Assembly: GCA_964576925.1 (NCBI GenBank)
Contig: CAZNWJ010000011.1
Span: 56,731-120,730 of the forward strand
DNA length: 64,000 nucleotides
Reading direction: 5' to 3'
DNA from: JADJGC01 sp964576925
Lineage (GTDB): Bacteria; Zixibacteria; MSB-5A5; CAIYYT01
Part shown: positions 18,359 through 24,821 of the stretch, piece by piece
Layout: each line of letters opens with the position of its first letter
How positions within the stretch are numbered: the first letter of the stretch is position 1
Made by a program: the position numbers and the translations under genes
Notes under the pieces: generated by a model
Database searches by the model: none
What the model was told of the DNA's origin: nothing
What the model saw: the letters and a program-made list of their open reading frames with translations, nothing else

Positions 18359-18799
18359 GGCAGTGTTGCCTGTAGCGGTTCTTAAAGAACCGAGTCGTCG
18401 GAAGTCACGTTCAGGTTGCCGTCCTGATCCATGGTCCAGGTATCCGGAGCAGCGTCGTCGTCCAGACCCGGGTTCGGAATCGTCGCGGTCGCCGTGAAGG
18501 TGGTCGCGGTCACGCCGGCGATACTGTACGAGTAACGGGCGGTCGGGCCAACTTCAACACCCAACGTCGCAAAAGCGTTCGGGGTCGCCGAACCGGCTAC
18601 GGCACCAGCCGGATCCCAATAGGTATCGTTCTGCTGACGGTAGGTCTGCTGCATGGTGTAAACCTGCTTGAGAATCTGCTTGGCTTCCGACTGCTTTGAC
18701 TTAGTGGTCGCCCGCATGAATCTCGGAATGGCCAATGCGGCCAAGATACCGATGATCACAACCACGATCATCAGTTCGATCAGGGTGAAGCCCTTCTGG
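18327..18799. repeat. 473-bp perfect direct repeat, copy 2
   Basis: Identical to 17549-18021. Sequence diverges at once outside both ends: the leader codons differ ('MFSKLQRGQ' against 'MLSKLHRTQ'), and so do the upstream regions. Confidence 0.95.
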
Positions 18800-18822
18800 C
18801 CTCTCTGAAGCTTTGAGAACAT
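18382..18822 (-). CDS. Type IV major-pilin-like prepilin, copy 2
   Basis: A 146-aa prepilin with GAGGAGG before the ATG at 18822. The leader 'MFSKLQRGQKG' differs from copy 1, but the mature protein 'FTLIELMIVVVIIGILAAL...' is the same residue for residue, and the DNA is too. It lies 82 bp behind pilin 3 with no terminator between them and probably shares its transcript. Confidence 0.88.
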   Translation of the reverse strand: MFSKLQRGQKGFTLIELMIVVVIIGILAALAIPRFMRATTKSKQSEAKQILKQVYTMQQTYRQQNDTYWDPAGAVAGSATPNAFATLGVEVGPTARYSYSIAGVTATTFTATATIPNPGLDDDAAPDTWTMDQDGNLNVTSDDSVL

Positions 18823-18904
18823 TACAACCTCCTCAAGAGACGGTTTGTTATTCGTTTTGCTGTTTTCCATATCGTCAAACAGTGTTCCAGAACTGAACGC
18901 TTTC

Positions 18905-19342
18905 TTAATCTTCTGCATCGTTCATTCCCACAGTGACTTGCAGGTCGCCCCATTCGTCAATCGTCCATTGATCCTGGGTCGGATCGTCATCAAGAATGCC
19001 GCTCGTCGCGGTGGCAGTAAACGTGGTCGCGGTCCCGACAATCGTGTAGGAATAGCGTGCCGGAAGCTGGATATCGACCCAGATTTCCGCAAAGGCAACC
19101 GGTGTCGCTGCGTTGGCAACGGTGCCGCCGGGGGGAATCCAATAGGTGTTATTCTGTTGGAAATAGGTCTGTTGGTTATTGTGGATCTGCTTGAGTACCA
19201 TCTTGGCTTCAGACTGCTTCGACTTCGTGCTGACCGCGATGAAGCGCGGAATCGCCATCGCTGCGAGAATTCCAATGATCACCACAACGATCATCAGTTC
19301 GATCAGCGTAAAGCCGCTATGATTAGCTGTTCTGCGTTTCAT
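18905..19342 (-). CDS. Type IV pilin-like prepilin, diverged paralogue
   Basis: A 145-aa prepilin. The ATG at 19342 with GGAGAA upstream gives the leader 'MKRRTANHSG' and then 'FTLIELMIVVVIIGILAAMA', which keeps Glu5. The helix is close to pilins 1 and 2 ('TKSKQSEAKMVLKQI'), but the C-terminal domain differs ('YWIPPGGTVANAATP', 'DQWTIDEWGDLQVTVG'). It could be a minor pilin or an alternative fibre subunit. It is the first gene downstream of the best sigma-54 promoter candidate. Confidence 0.87.
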   Translation of the reverse strand: MKRRTANHSGFTLIELMIVVVIIGILAAMAIPRFIAVSTKSKQSEAKMVLKQIHNNQQTYFQQNNTYWIPPGGTVANAATPVAFAEIWVDIQLPARYSYTIVGTATTFTATATSGILDDDPTQDQWTIDEWGDLQVTVGMNDAED

Positions 19343-19375
19343 CTGTTCTCCTTGCCAAAGGTCACGATTAGAGAA

Positions 19376-19391
19376 AGCAAGGACGATGCCC
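19376..19391 (-). promoter_or_regulatory. Sigma-54-type promoter for the pilin 3 / pilin 2 unit
   Basis: On the minus strand the site reads GGGCATC-GTCC-TTGCT. The invariant GG at -24 and GC at -12 are at the exact spacing, and the -12 block is perfect. The predicted start of transcription near 19365 leaves a 5' leader of about 22 nt that contains the GGAGAA ribosome site. Confidence 0.6.
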
Positions 19392-19534
19392 AAGCTTGCA
19401 GGTTTGTAAGTCGCTATTGGGTTGCCCTTTATGCCCCGCGTGCAACCGATTGCCATCCGAGGCGCCGAATCTTTCGCGAATTCTGCACCCGGTTCATTGC
19501 AGAATGCAATAGGCTCATGGTTGTCAGGACGAGT

Positions 19535-20917
19535 CTAGCTACCCTCTTTGTCTCCGTCCTTCTTCAGCCCGTAGCGCTCGATCTTACGATAGAGAGTTGA
19601 GGCATCGATTCCGAGGAGCTTGGCCGCTTTAGCTTTCTGCCAATTGGTCTGGTTAAGTATCCAGTAGATATAAGCCTTTTCGATCGACTCCAGCGTCGGG
19701 TTGCCGGCGTCACCTGAGGCAGCTACTTCAGTTTCTTCTGTCTTCTGCAATTTATCCGGAAAATCGCCGGGCTGAATCACGCTGCCTTTCGAGAGCAGGA
19801 ACGCCCGCGTCACGGTATTCTCAAGTTCGCGGACATTTCCGGGCCACTCAGCCTGGACCATCAATTCCTCCGCAGCCGGCGCTAGCGTCTTCGGTGTCGA
19901 GTTATGCTTAGCGGCTAGTTTCTGCAGGAAGTGATTCGCCAGCAGAACGATGTCCTCCCGCCGCTGCCGCAACGGCGGCAAGGTTACCGGCAGCACATTC
20001 AGTCGATAGAAGAGATCCGCGCGGAAACGCCCGGCCTTGACGTCCTCTTCGAGATTCGCATTTGTCGCCGCGAGCAGCCGAACATCGACGCGCACCGGTG
20101 TGGTCGATCCCACGGGCGTGAATTCTTGCGATTCCAGGACGCGCAATAGCTTCACTTGCAGGGCAATCGTGAGGTTGCCGATCTCGTCGAGGAAGAGAAC
20201 GCCGCCGTCGGCAACTTCGAACAAGCCTTCCTTGTCCTTGATCGCTCCGGTGAACGAGCCGCGCTTGTGGCCGAAGAGCTCCGACTCGAGAAGCAGTTCC
20301 GGGATGGCGCCGCAATTGATCGCCACGAATGGTTTTTCGCAGCGGCGCGAATGACCGTGAATGGCGCGGGCAATCAGGTCCTTGCCGGTACCGCTTTCGC
20401 CGAGGATCAGAACTGTCGAATCGGAAGTCGCAATCTGCTTGACGAGATCCTTCAGCTTGAGCACTGCCGGCGAATTGCCGATGAAGCGATCGAGTGTGAA
20501 CTTCCCTGCGATTTCGTCTTTAAGCTTCTGATTTTCACGGCGCAGTTCCTGATTTTCGAGCAGGTTCTTGATGACGTGCTTGATTTCGTCGACCTTGAAC
20601 GGCTTGGTAATATAATCGTCCGCCCCGCGCTTGAGCGCATCCACGGCGGAGTCCACGGAGGCAAAAGCCGTCATCACAACAAAGTGGAGGTCGTTGCGTA
20701 GCTTCTTTGCCTCGACCAGCAGCTCGATCCCCGACATCTCCGGCATCATGATATCGGAAATCACCAGATCGGGTTTTTCCTGACCGAGCAGGCTCATGGC
20801 GTCTTTGCCCGACTGCGCGGTCGAGACGTTGTAACCCTCTTTGCGCAGCATGATTTCCATGAAGTTGCACATCGACTCTTCGTCGTCGACGACCAGAATG
20901 CGGGGGATCTTGCTCAC
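19535..20917 (-). CDS. NtrC/PilR-type sigma-54-dependent response regulator
   Basis: A protein of about 460 aa in three parts. The receiver has 'ILVVDDEESMCNF' and phospho-Asp in 'KPDLVISDIMMPEMSG'. The AAA+ domain has Walker A 'ILGESGTGKDLIARAIH', the sigma-54 contact loop 'GSFTGA' (GAFTGA with Ser for Ala), and Walker B 'GGVLFLDEIGNL'. A Fis-type helix-turn-helix closes it ('AKAAKLLGIDASTLYRKI'). The GTG at 20917 starts right before the receiver; an ATG at 21022 adds 35 residues that match nothing. No partner kinase is adjacent. Its position beside three pilin genes with sigma-54-like promoters suggests a PilR-like role. Confidence 0.88.
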   Translation of the reverse strand: MSKIPRILVVDDEESMCNFMEIMLRKEGYNVSTAQSGKDAMSLLGQEKPDLVISDIMMPEMSGIELLVEAKKLRNDLHFVVMTAFASVDSAVDALKRGADDYITKPFKVDEIKHVIKNLLENQELRRENQKLKDEIAGKFTLDRFIGNSPAVLKLKDLVKQIATSDSTVLILGESGTGKDLIARAIHGHSRRCEKPFVAINCGAIPELLLESELFGHKRGSFTGAIKDKEGLFEVADGGVLFLDEIGNLTIALQVKLLRVLESQEFTPVGSTTPVRVDVRLLAATNANLEEDVKAGRFRADLFYRLNVLPVTLPPLRQRREDIVLLANHFLQKLAAKHNSTPKTLAPAAEELMVQAEWPGNVRELENTVTRAFLLSKGSVIQPGDFPDKLQKTEETEVAASGDAGNPTLESIEKAYIYWILNQTNWQKAKAAKLLGIDASTLYRKIERYGLKKDGDKEGS

Positions 20918-21035
20918 TCTCTGAAATTTCGGCAAAATGCAATACTTCTGAAGGAGTACGTTTCGTAGTGAACTGGAGCAGGCGGACGATATTGCCGTCC
21001 GCTCCTGAGCCTTACCGCTCACCCCCCTTAGCGTT

Positions 21036-21170
21036 GCGTCAGGTCTTGAGCGATACCGAGCGCCAGCGAGGAATCGATTGTGACCTGACGCCGACGATTC
21101 GGATGTGTCATTGCGAGGAGCGAACGTCGTTCAATTCACGCAACTCTCTTTGCCGCGACGAAGCAATCTC
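21036..21170. repeat. Composite dispersed repeat (elements A + B), copy 1
   Basis: Element A (21036-21091) has 10-bp inverted ends GCGTCAGGTC / GACCTGACGC. After 14 bp comes element B (21106-21170), which begins TGTCATTGCGAGGAGCGAA and ends CGACGAAGCAATCTC, so its ends (ATTGC / GCAAT) are also inverted. The same A-then-B order recurs at 22784-22918. Confidence 0.8.
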
Positions 21171-21244
21171 GAACGCGTGGCCAACCCTGGCGGATTCACG
21201 ATATTTGATTTGACCTACTAATCCGGGAGCATTATCATTGACCG

Positions 21245-21766
21245 ATGATGCAATTATTAAGAAAGGGCCTGATTTATCTGTTGTTGCTGGCTCTTGTGCC
21301 CGCCGAGCTTAAAGCTAATTCGTTTGGCATAAATCTCTACGGTCTTTCTCATCACTTCAGGGAAAAGTATCAGTCGAGAGTGCGTCTCAATGAATTCAAT
21401 CACGGCTTCGGCGCTCGCGCCAGTTTTGGCTCAAGACAATCCGGAACTTTCTTAATAGAGGGTGGCTCATTTGAAGACACCTTTGAACACCAAGCCAAGT
21501 ATCTTGGTGTAGGATACAAGTTCAGAGTGTTGGGACAACTTCGCCTGGGCGTCATCGGCGCCGTTTACACGACCAAGTCCTTGAACAACGGCGGCACGCT
21601 TGCAGCAATCCCTGTCGTGTCCTACACGGTCTGGCGGTTTACATTAAACGGAGTCTATCTTCCGAAATACGAAAGCGTCAACCCCTACCACATTCTTGGC
21701 ACGTATCTGACAATCCACTTGTTCGAAGGGCAACCATCAAAGCGCACTCGGCAAGAAGTTGAGTAG
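21245..21766 (+). CDS. Small exported protein, probable outer-membrane beta-barrel
   Basis: A 173-aa protein with a signal peptide (1-25, '..LLLLALVPAELKANS'). The mature part has the alternating pattern of a short 8-strand barrel: 'FGINLYGLSHHF', 'GFGARASFGSRQSGTFLIEGG', 'YLGVGYKFRVLGQLRLGVIG', 'AIPVVSYTVWRFTLNGVYLP' and 'LGTYLTIHLF'. It faintly recalls PagP-type lipid A palmitoyltransferases in size and layout, but I see no proof of that activity. It stands alone between repeat elements and points opposite to the regulator gene. Confidence 0.6.
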   Translation: MMQLLRKGLIYLLLLALVPAELKANSFGINLYGLSHHFREKYQSRVRLNEFNHGFGARASFGSRQSGTFLIEGGSFEDTFEHQAKYLGVGYKFRVLGQLRLGVIGAVYTTKSLNNGGTLAAIPVVSYTVWRFTLNGVYLPKYESVNPYHILGTYLTIHLFEGQPSKRTRQEVE

Positions 21767-21990
21767 CCGGTAGCCCACCGGGAGCGCGTTTAACTCGAAG
21801 CACTAGATTGGTTCACTTCGCAAGGCGGGGAGAGGATGGCAAGCCGCCAGTCTCAAAGTGCAGGGTGGAATCAGCCAATGACGCTCTCCACCCTTCGCTT
21901 CAGCTGGCAAGAGGCTCAATGGATTCGTGTGAGAAATCGCGCCCGCTCACGACAACGCAACAATGGGCTGCGCTTCGGGTGGGCTACCGG
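21762..21990. repeat. Inverted-repeat pair F, copy 1, around a 190-bp non-coding spacer
   Basis: CCGGTAGCCCACCGGGAGCG (from 21767) and CTTCGGGTGGGCTACCGG (ending 21990) are inverted copies. The left copy begins at the stop codon of the gene at 21245. A similar pair with an unrelated spacer lies at 23709-23868. The stretch 21767-22116 has no convincing gene. Confidence 0.6.
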
Positions 21991-22053
21991 CTTCTGATGG
22001 CAGCTGTTTCGTCCTGAAAACTTGGCAGGTGACATTCTCAGAAAGCAAAGCTA

Positions 22054-22081
22054 TTGACCGCGAAATCAAGTTGAGTATCCT
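22054..22081 (+). promoter_or_regulatory. Possible sigma-70-type promoter for the DsrE gene
   Basis: TTGACC (22054-22059) and TATCCT (22076-22081) are separated by 16 bp, 36 bp before the start codon at 22117. Confidence 0.3.
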
Positions 22082-22116
22082 ATGTGGACAAACCACTCGA
22101 TTACCAGGAGGTACAA

Positions 22117-22557
22117 ATGAATCGCATTCTTCTGACCACATTTCTCATCGTCGGACTCTTACTGGCGGCATGGCAATTCTCCAGCTCTCAATCGGCTCCC
22201 GTGCGGGACGGCGTCTTCATCCATCTATCGTCGGGCCCGGAGAACGCTCATCGCGCCCTGATGGGGCTGCAGATGGCGGTGACAATGTCGCGAGACCGCG
22301 ATGTGGCCATCTACGCCGATATCGAGGCGGTACGCCTTTTCCTGAAGGACGCCGTTGAAACGAAGATGGAACCCTTTCTACCTGCTGCCAACTTAATCGA
22401 CACGCTCGCGGTTCGCGGCGTTACGATCATGGTCTGCCCGACCTGTCTCAAGGTTGCGGGCAAGACAGCCGAGGACTTGCGTGCGGGCGCACAAATCGCC
22501 AACAAGGATCGTTTCTTTGATTTTACGAAAGGTCGGATTCTGACGATGGATTATTGA
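22117..22557 (+). CDS. Exported DsrE-family protein
   Basis: A 146-aa protein. The ATG at 22117 follows AGGAGGT and is preferred to an ATG 33 nt upstream. Residues 1-22 are a membrane anchor or signal peptide ('ILLTTFLIVGLLLAAWQF'). The rest is a DsrE/DsrF-like fold: 'GVFIHLSSGPENAHRALMGL', 'VAIYADIEAVRLFL' and 'GVTIMVCPTCLKVAG' with a Cys-x-x-Cys pair at the place where DsrE proteins carry their sulfur-relay cysteine, and 'IANKDRFFDF'. It may be a periplasmic sulfur or thiol carrier; no dsr or sox genes are near. Confidence 0.75.
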   Translation: MNRILLTTFLIVGLLLAAWQFSSSQSAPVRDGVFIHLSSGPENAHRALMGLQMAVTMSRDRDVAIYADIEAVRLFLKDAVETKMEPFLPAANLIDTLAVRGVTIMVCPTCLKVAGKTAEDLRAGAQIANKDRFFDFTKGRILTMDY

Positions 22558-22740
22558 TCTGCGTTCCCGCGTCGGGTTTCCAGCGCTGCCGGATGCCGGA
22601 GACTCGGAAGCACGTCTGAAGCGCGAAACTCGACACCAACATTCTACAAGTCTCCCGTAGGGGCTTGGTCTGCACTCCCCAGGTCTGAGAACGCGCAGCT
22701 ATCAGATCACGGGCAGGCAAACCCGGCCCCTACACTACCC
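22558..22740. other. Non-coding stretch before the repeat block
   Basis: I see no convincing gene or structure here. Together with 22741-23219 it makes up the 700-bp gene-free interval before the DUF559 gene. Confidence 0.5.
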
Positions 22741-22918
22741 GTTGCGTCAGATCTTGAACGACACCGAGCGCCCTCTTAGAAGTTGCGTCAGGTCTTGAAC
22801 GACACCGAGCGCAGCAAGGAGTCGATTGTGACCTGACTCCCTAACTTGTGCCGTGTCATTGCGAGGAGCGAACGACAATTTCTTCTCCGTACACCGACTA
22901 CCGCGACGAAGCAATCTC
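22741..22918. repeat. Composite dispersed repeat (A' + A + B), copy 2
   Basis: A truncated A element (22743-22780) is followed by a full A element (22784-22839, ends GCGTCAGGTC / GACCTGACTC) and a B element (22854-22918, from TGTCATTGCGAGG to CGACGAAGCAATCTC). Confidence 0.8.
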
Positions 22919-22977
22919 AAACTCTCTCGTTTGTGGGTCGCAATTGAAGTGCTGCATGATAACTGGACATTCGACCG

Positions 22978-23219
22978 AGCGCACGTTTCTGCGACCCACC
23001 CCCTATCTCAACGCATTGGAACCGATCGAACCGCCAGGGTCGATCCCCCGCTTCCTCCCCTCTCCTCTTGGGAGAGGGGTCGGGGGTGAGGGCTTAAGTT
23101 CGCACGTCGGATCTTCGAAGCACCCCCTCTCAACCACTGGAACCGATCAAGCCGCCAGGAGCAATCCACCACTTTTTCCCCTCTCCTTCTGGGAGAGGGG
23201 TCGGGGGTGAGGGCTTAAG
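22978..23219. repeat. Tandem duplication (about 122-bp unit) ending in hairpin element C
   Basis: Two diverged units (22978-23098 and 23099-23219) share 'GGAACCGATC', 'CCGCCAGG' and a final hairpin element C (23057-23098 and 23178-23219). C consists of an inverted CCCCTCTCC / GGGAGAGGGG followed by the asymmetric tail TCGGGGGTGAGGGCTTAAG. Confidence 0.75.
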
Positions 23220-23649
23220 ATGATTGACAAACCCACGCTGCCGCCTTAGGCTTTTGGCGCCCATGTACCGTGATGTTCCCGAATTCGTCATCACCCTTTG
23301 CAGGTCATTGCGTGATTCATCAACACCGCCGGAGCAAGCTCTGTGGCGATGCCTGCGAAATCGGAGGCTCGGAGGATTGAAGTTTCGTCGCCAGCATCCG
23401 GTCGGTAGATACATCGCCGATTTCTATTGCGAAGAGCTTCGACTGATCGTGGAAATCGACGGCCGACAACACGGCTCGGTCGAACAAGCTGAACATGACG
23501 GCGAAAGAGATAGCACAATGCGCGACAGCAACTATCGAGTGATTCGGTTCTCAGCCCCTGAGGTTAGCCAGAACTTGGAAGCAGTTTTGATGACGATTCT
23601 CGGAATGCCGGCCCCCTCACCCCCGCCCCCTCTCCCAGGAGGAGAGGGG
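23178..23649. mobile_element. Candidate minimal mobile unit: DUF559 gene between inverted C elements
   Basis: Left element C (23178-23214) points inward; the right one (23611-23649) is the same sequence in reverse orientation, with about 3 differences over 37-39 bp. The two hairpins lie on the outside and the GGGGTGAGGG tails face the gene, like terminal inverted repeats around a 470-bp unit whose only gene is a nuclease. No target-site duplication is obvious. Mobility is inference. Confidence 0.45.
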
Positions 23650-23670
23650 AGGAAGATTCGTCGAGATTGA
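23263..23670 (+). CDS. DUF559 endonuclease-like protein (Vsr/PD-(D/E)XK fold)
   Basis: A 135-aa protein from ATG 23263; a TTG at 23224 is possible, and neither start has a good ribosome site. The domain reads 'STPPEQALWRCLRNRRLGG', 'KFRRQHPVGRYIADFYCEE', 'LIVEIDGRQHG', 'ERDSTMRDSNYRVIRFSAPEV', which is the DUF559 fold with nuclease residues Asp (in ADFYC), Glu-x-Asp (VEIDG) and Gln-His. The last 20 codons ('APSPPPPLPGGEGRK') are not domain sequence but translated repeat C, so the element supplies the C terminus and stop. It may be a nicking or cleaving enzyme of unknown target. Confidence 0.78.
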   Translation: MYRDVPEFVITLCRSLRDSSTPPEQALWRCLRNRRLGGLKFRRQHPVGRYIADFYCEELRLIVEIDGRQHGSVEQAEHDGERDSTMRDSNYRVIRFSAPEVSQNLEAVLMTILGMPAPSPPPPLPGGEGRKIRRD

Positions 23671-23708
23671 CTTCATGAGTCATGAATCTGAGTAGGATAG
23701 ACTGATCT

Positions 23709-23868
23709 GTAGCCCACCCGGAGCGCCAGCAGAGGGTGGGGCAAACCTTAGACTCCGCTGCCCCTGCCTTTTGCCTTGAGTATGCAGAAGATCGATGTGC
23801 TTCTGCTTCGGCAAAGACCCGCCTCTGCCATCCGGTCAAGTGATTTGGCTTCGGGTGGGCTACCGGAT
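23709..23868. repeat. Inverted-repeat pair F, copy 2
   Basis: GTAGCCCACCCGGAGCGCC at the left and GGCTTCGGGTGGGCTACCGG at the right are inverted copies flanking a spacer of about 120 bp without a gene. The right end is 8 bp before the stop of the lipoprotein gene. Confidence 0.6.
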
Positions 23869-23875
23869 TGGACGG

Positions 23876-24553
23876 TCAAGAGATGTACTTGAGATAACGA
23901 GCCCGAACGACCCAACCTTTCGAACCCCGCTCCAGACAGTAAATCACTCCACTCCCGGAGAGTCCCTCTTGCTGCTGCGCGACGTAAATCAGTGCTTGCT
24001 CACGGTTGGCGTCGAAGCCCACTCGCGAGACACTCGTAACACCTACGAACCGCGGGTAGACCTCATAAAACGCTTCCCAGTACCCGTTTTCCGATTCTTC
24101 GTACTTGTCGTCCTCGCCTTCCTGCATTAGGTGGTATGCAAAGTCAAAATCGAACTTGGCGTCCAGCCAAACCCTCAGAAAGTTCTTCGCAACAAAATCA
24201 TCGTAGGTTTCTATTTTCAGGTTTGCCCACTCTCGCTTCAGCGCGCGATAGAGCTCATCTTTGAAGACATCTTCCACGTTGAAACCCGCTTCGGTCAATG
24301 GGTAGATGACGACTTTGAGGCTATCCCGGGCGACTTCATCGATTCCTGTAAAGGCAGAAATTTCCGAGCGCGGTCCGGGTGAATTCACGAGTTCGTCTGA
24401 TATGACGGCAGACATGACTTCATACTCAAGAGCCTCTATCTTGTGAGAAACATTGACATTTCTCCGAGCGGCGATATCCGTTATCGCAGACTTACCCCAA
24501 CAACCACTGATCATCAACACCACGGCAATGAGGAGTGCATACATGACTTTCAT
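23876..24553 (-). CDS. Putative lipoprotein of unknown function
   Basis: A 225-aa protein from ATG 24553 (AGAAGGG upstream). The N terminus 'MKVMYALLIAVVLMISGCWG' has a lipobox (ISGC), so it is probably lipid-anchored. The rest is a mixed alpha/beta domain with charged segments ('FKDELYRALKREWANLKI', 'YHLMQEGEDDKYEESENG') and a C-terminal beta part ('VGVTSVSRVGFDANREQALI', 'SGSGVIYCLERG', 'WVVRARYLKY'). I do not recognise the family. It is a lone gene in the repeat-rich zone. Confidence 0.6.
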   Translation of the reverse strand: MKVMYALLIAVVLMISGCWGKSAITDIAARRNVNVSHKIEALEYEVMSAVISDELVNSPGPRSEISAFTGIDEVARDSLKVVIYPLTEAGFNVEDVFKDELYRALKREWANLKIETYDDFVAKNFLRVWLDAKFDFDFAYHLMQEGEDDKYEESENGYWEAFYEVYPRFVGVTSVSRVGFDANREQALIYVAQQQEGLSGSGVIYCLERGSKGWVVRARYLKYIS

Positions 24554-24783
24554 CGTGCCCTTCTTTCTCTCAAACAGTGGTTCGCTAGAGAACCCAATTC
24601 CTGTATTCAATACAGTGACATAGACGGATCATTCCTGAGGGTGTGCAAGAATTTCGGCTTCAAGGTCAGGTTCCATTCGATGTCGATCTCCGGTCTCTTG
24701 ATCGAGCGCACAACCAAGAGACCCGACAACCCCTCACATTGGATTTAGATCGATGACTCCGCGAGGACGATCCACAGCTTACT

Positions 24784-24820
24784 CCCCTCTCCTTTTGGGA
24801 GAGGGGTCGGGGGTGAGGGC
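24784..24820. repeat. Hairpin element C, copy abutting the pckA stop codon
   Basis: CCCCTCTCC..GGGAGAGGGG followed by TCGGGGGTGAGGGC, in the same orientation as the copies at 23057 and 23178. It ends one base before the pckA stop at 24822-24824. The stem may block 3' exonucleases on the pckA message, but no T run follows it. Confidence 0.7.
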
Positions 24821-24821
24821 G

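Noticed and set aside
17549..18799. Pilin direct repeats taken as an insertion element or CRISPR
   Set aside because: The repeat is a gene body plus terminator with no transposase, inverted ends or short regular units.
19441..19458. Second sigma-54-like site, TGGCA-ATCGG-TTGCA, upstream of pilin 3
   Set aside because: The GG to GC spacing is one base too short for sigma-54, which is strict about it; the site at 19376-19391 is better.
21245..21766. Calling the exported barrel PagP
   Set aside because: Only size and strand pattern fit; I could not place the catalytic His/Asp/Ser of PagP with confidence.
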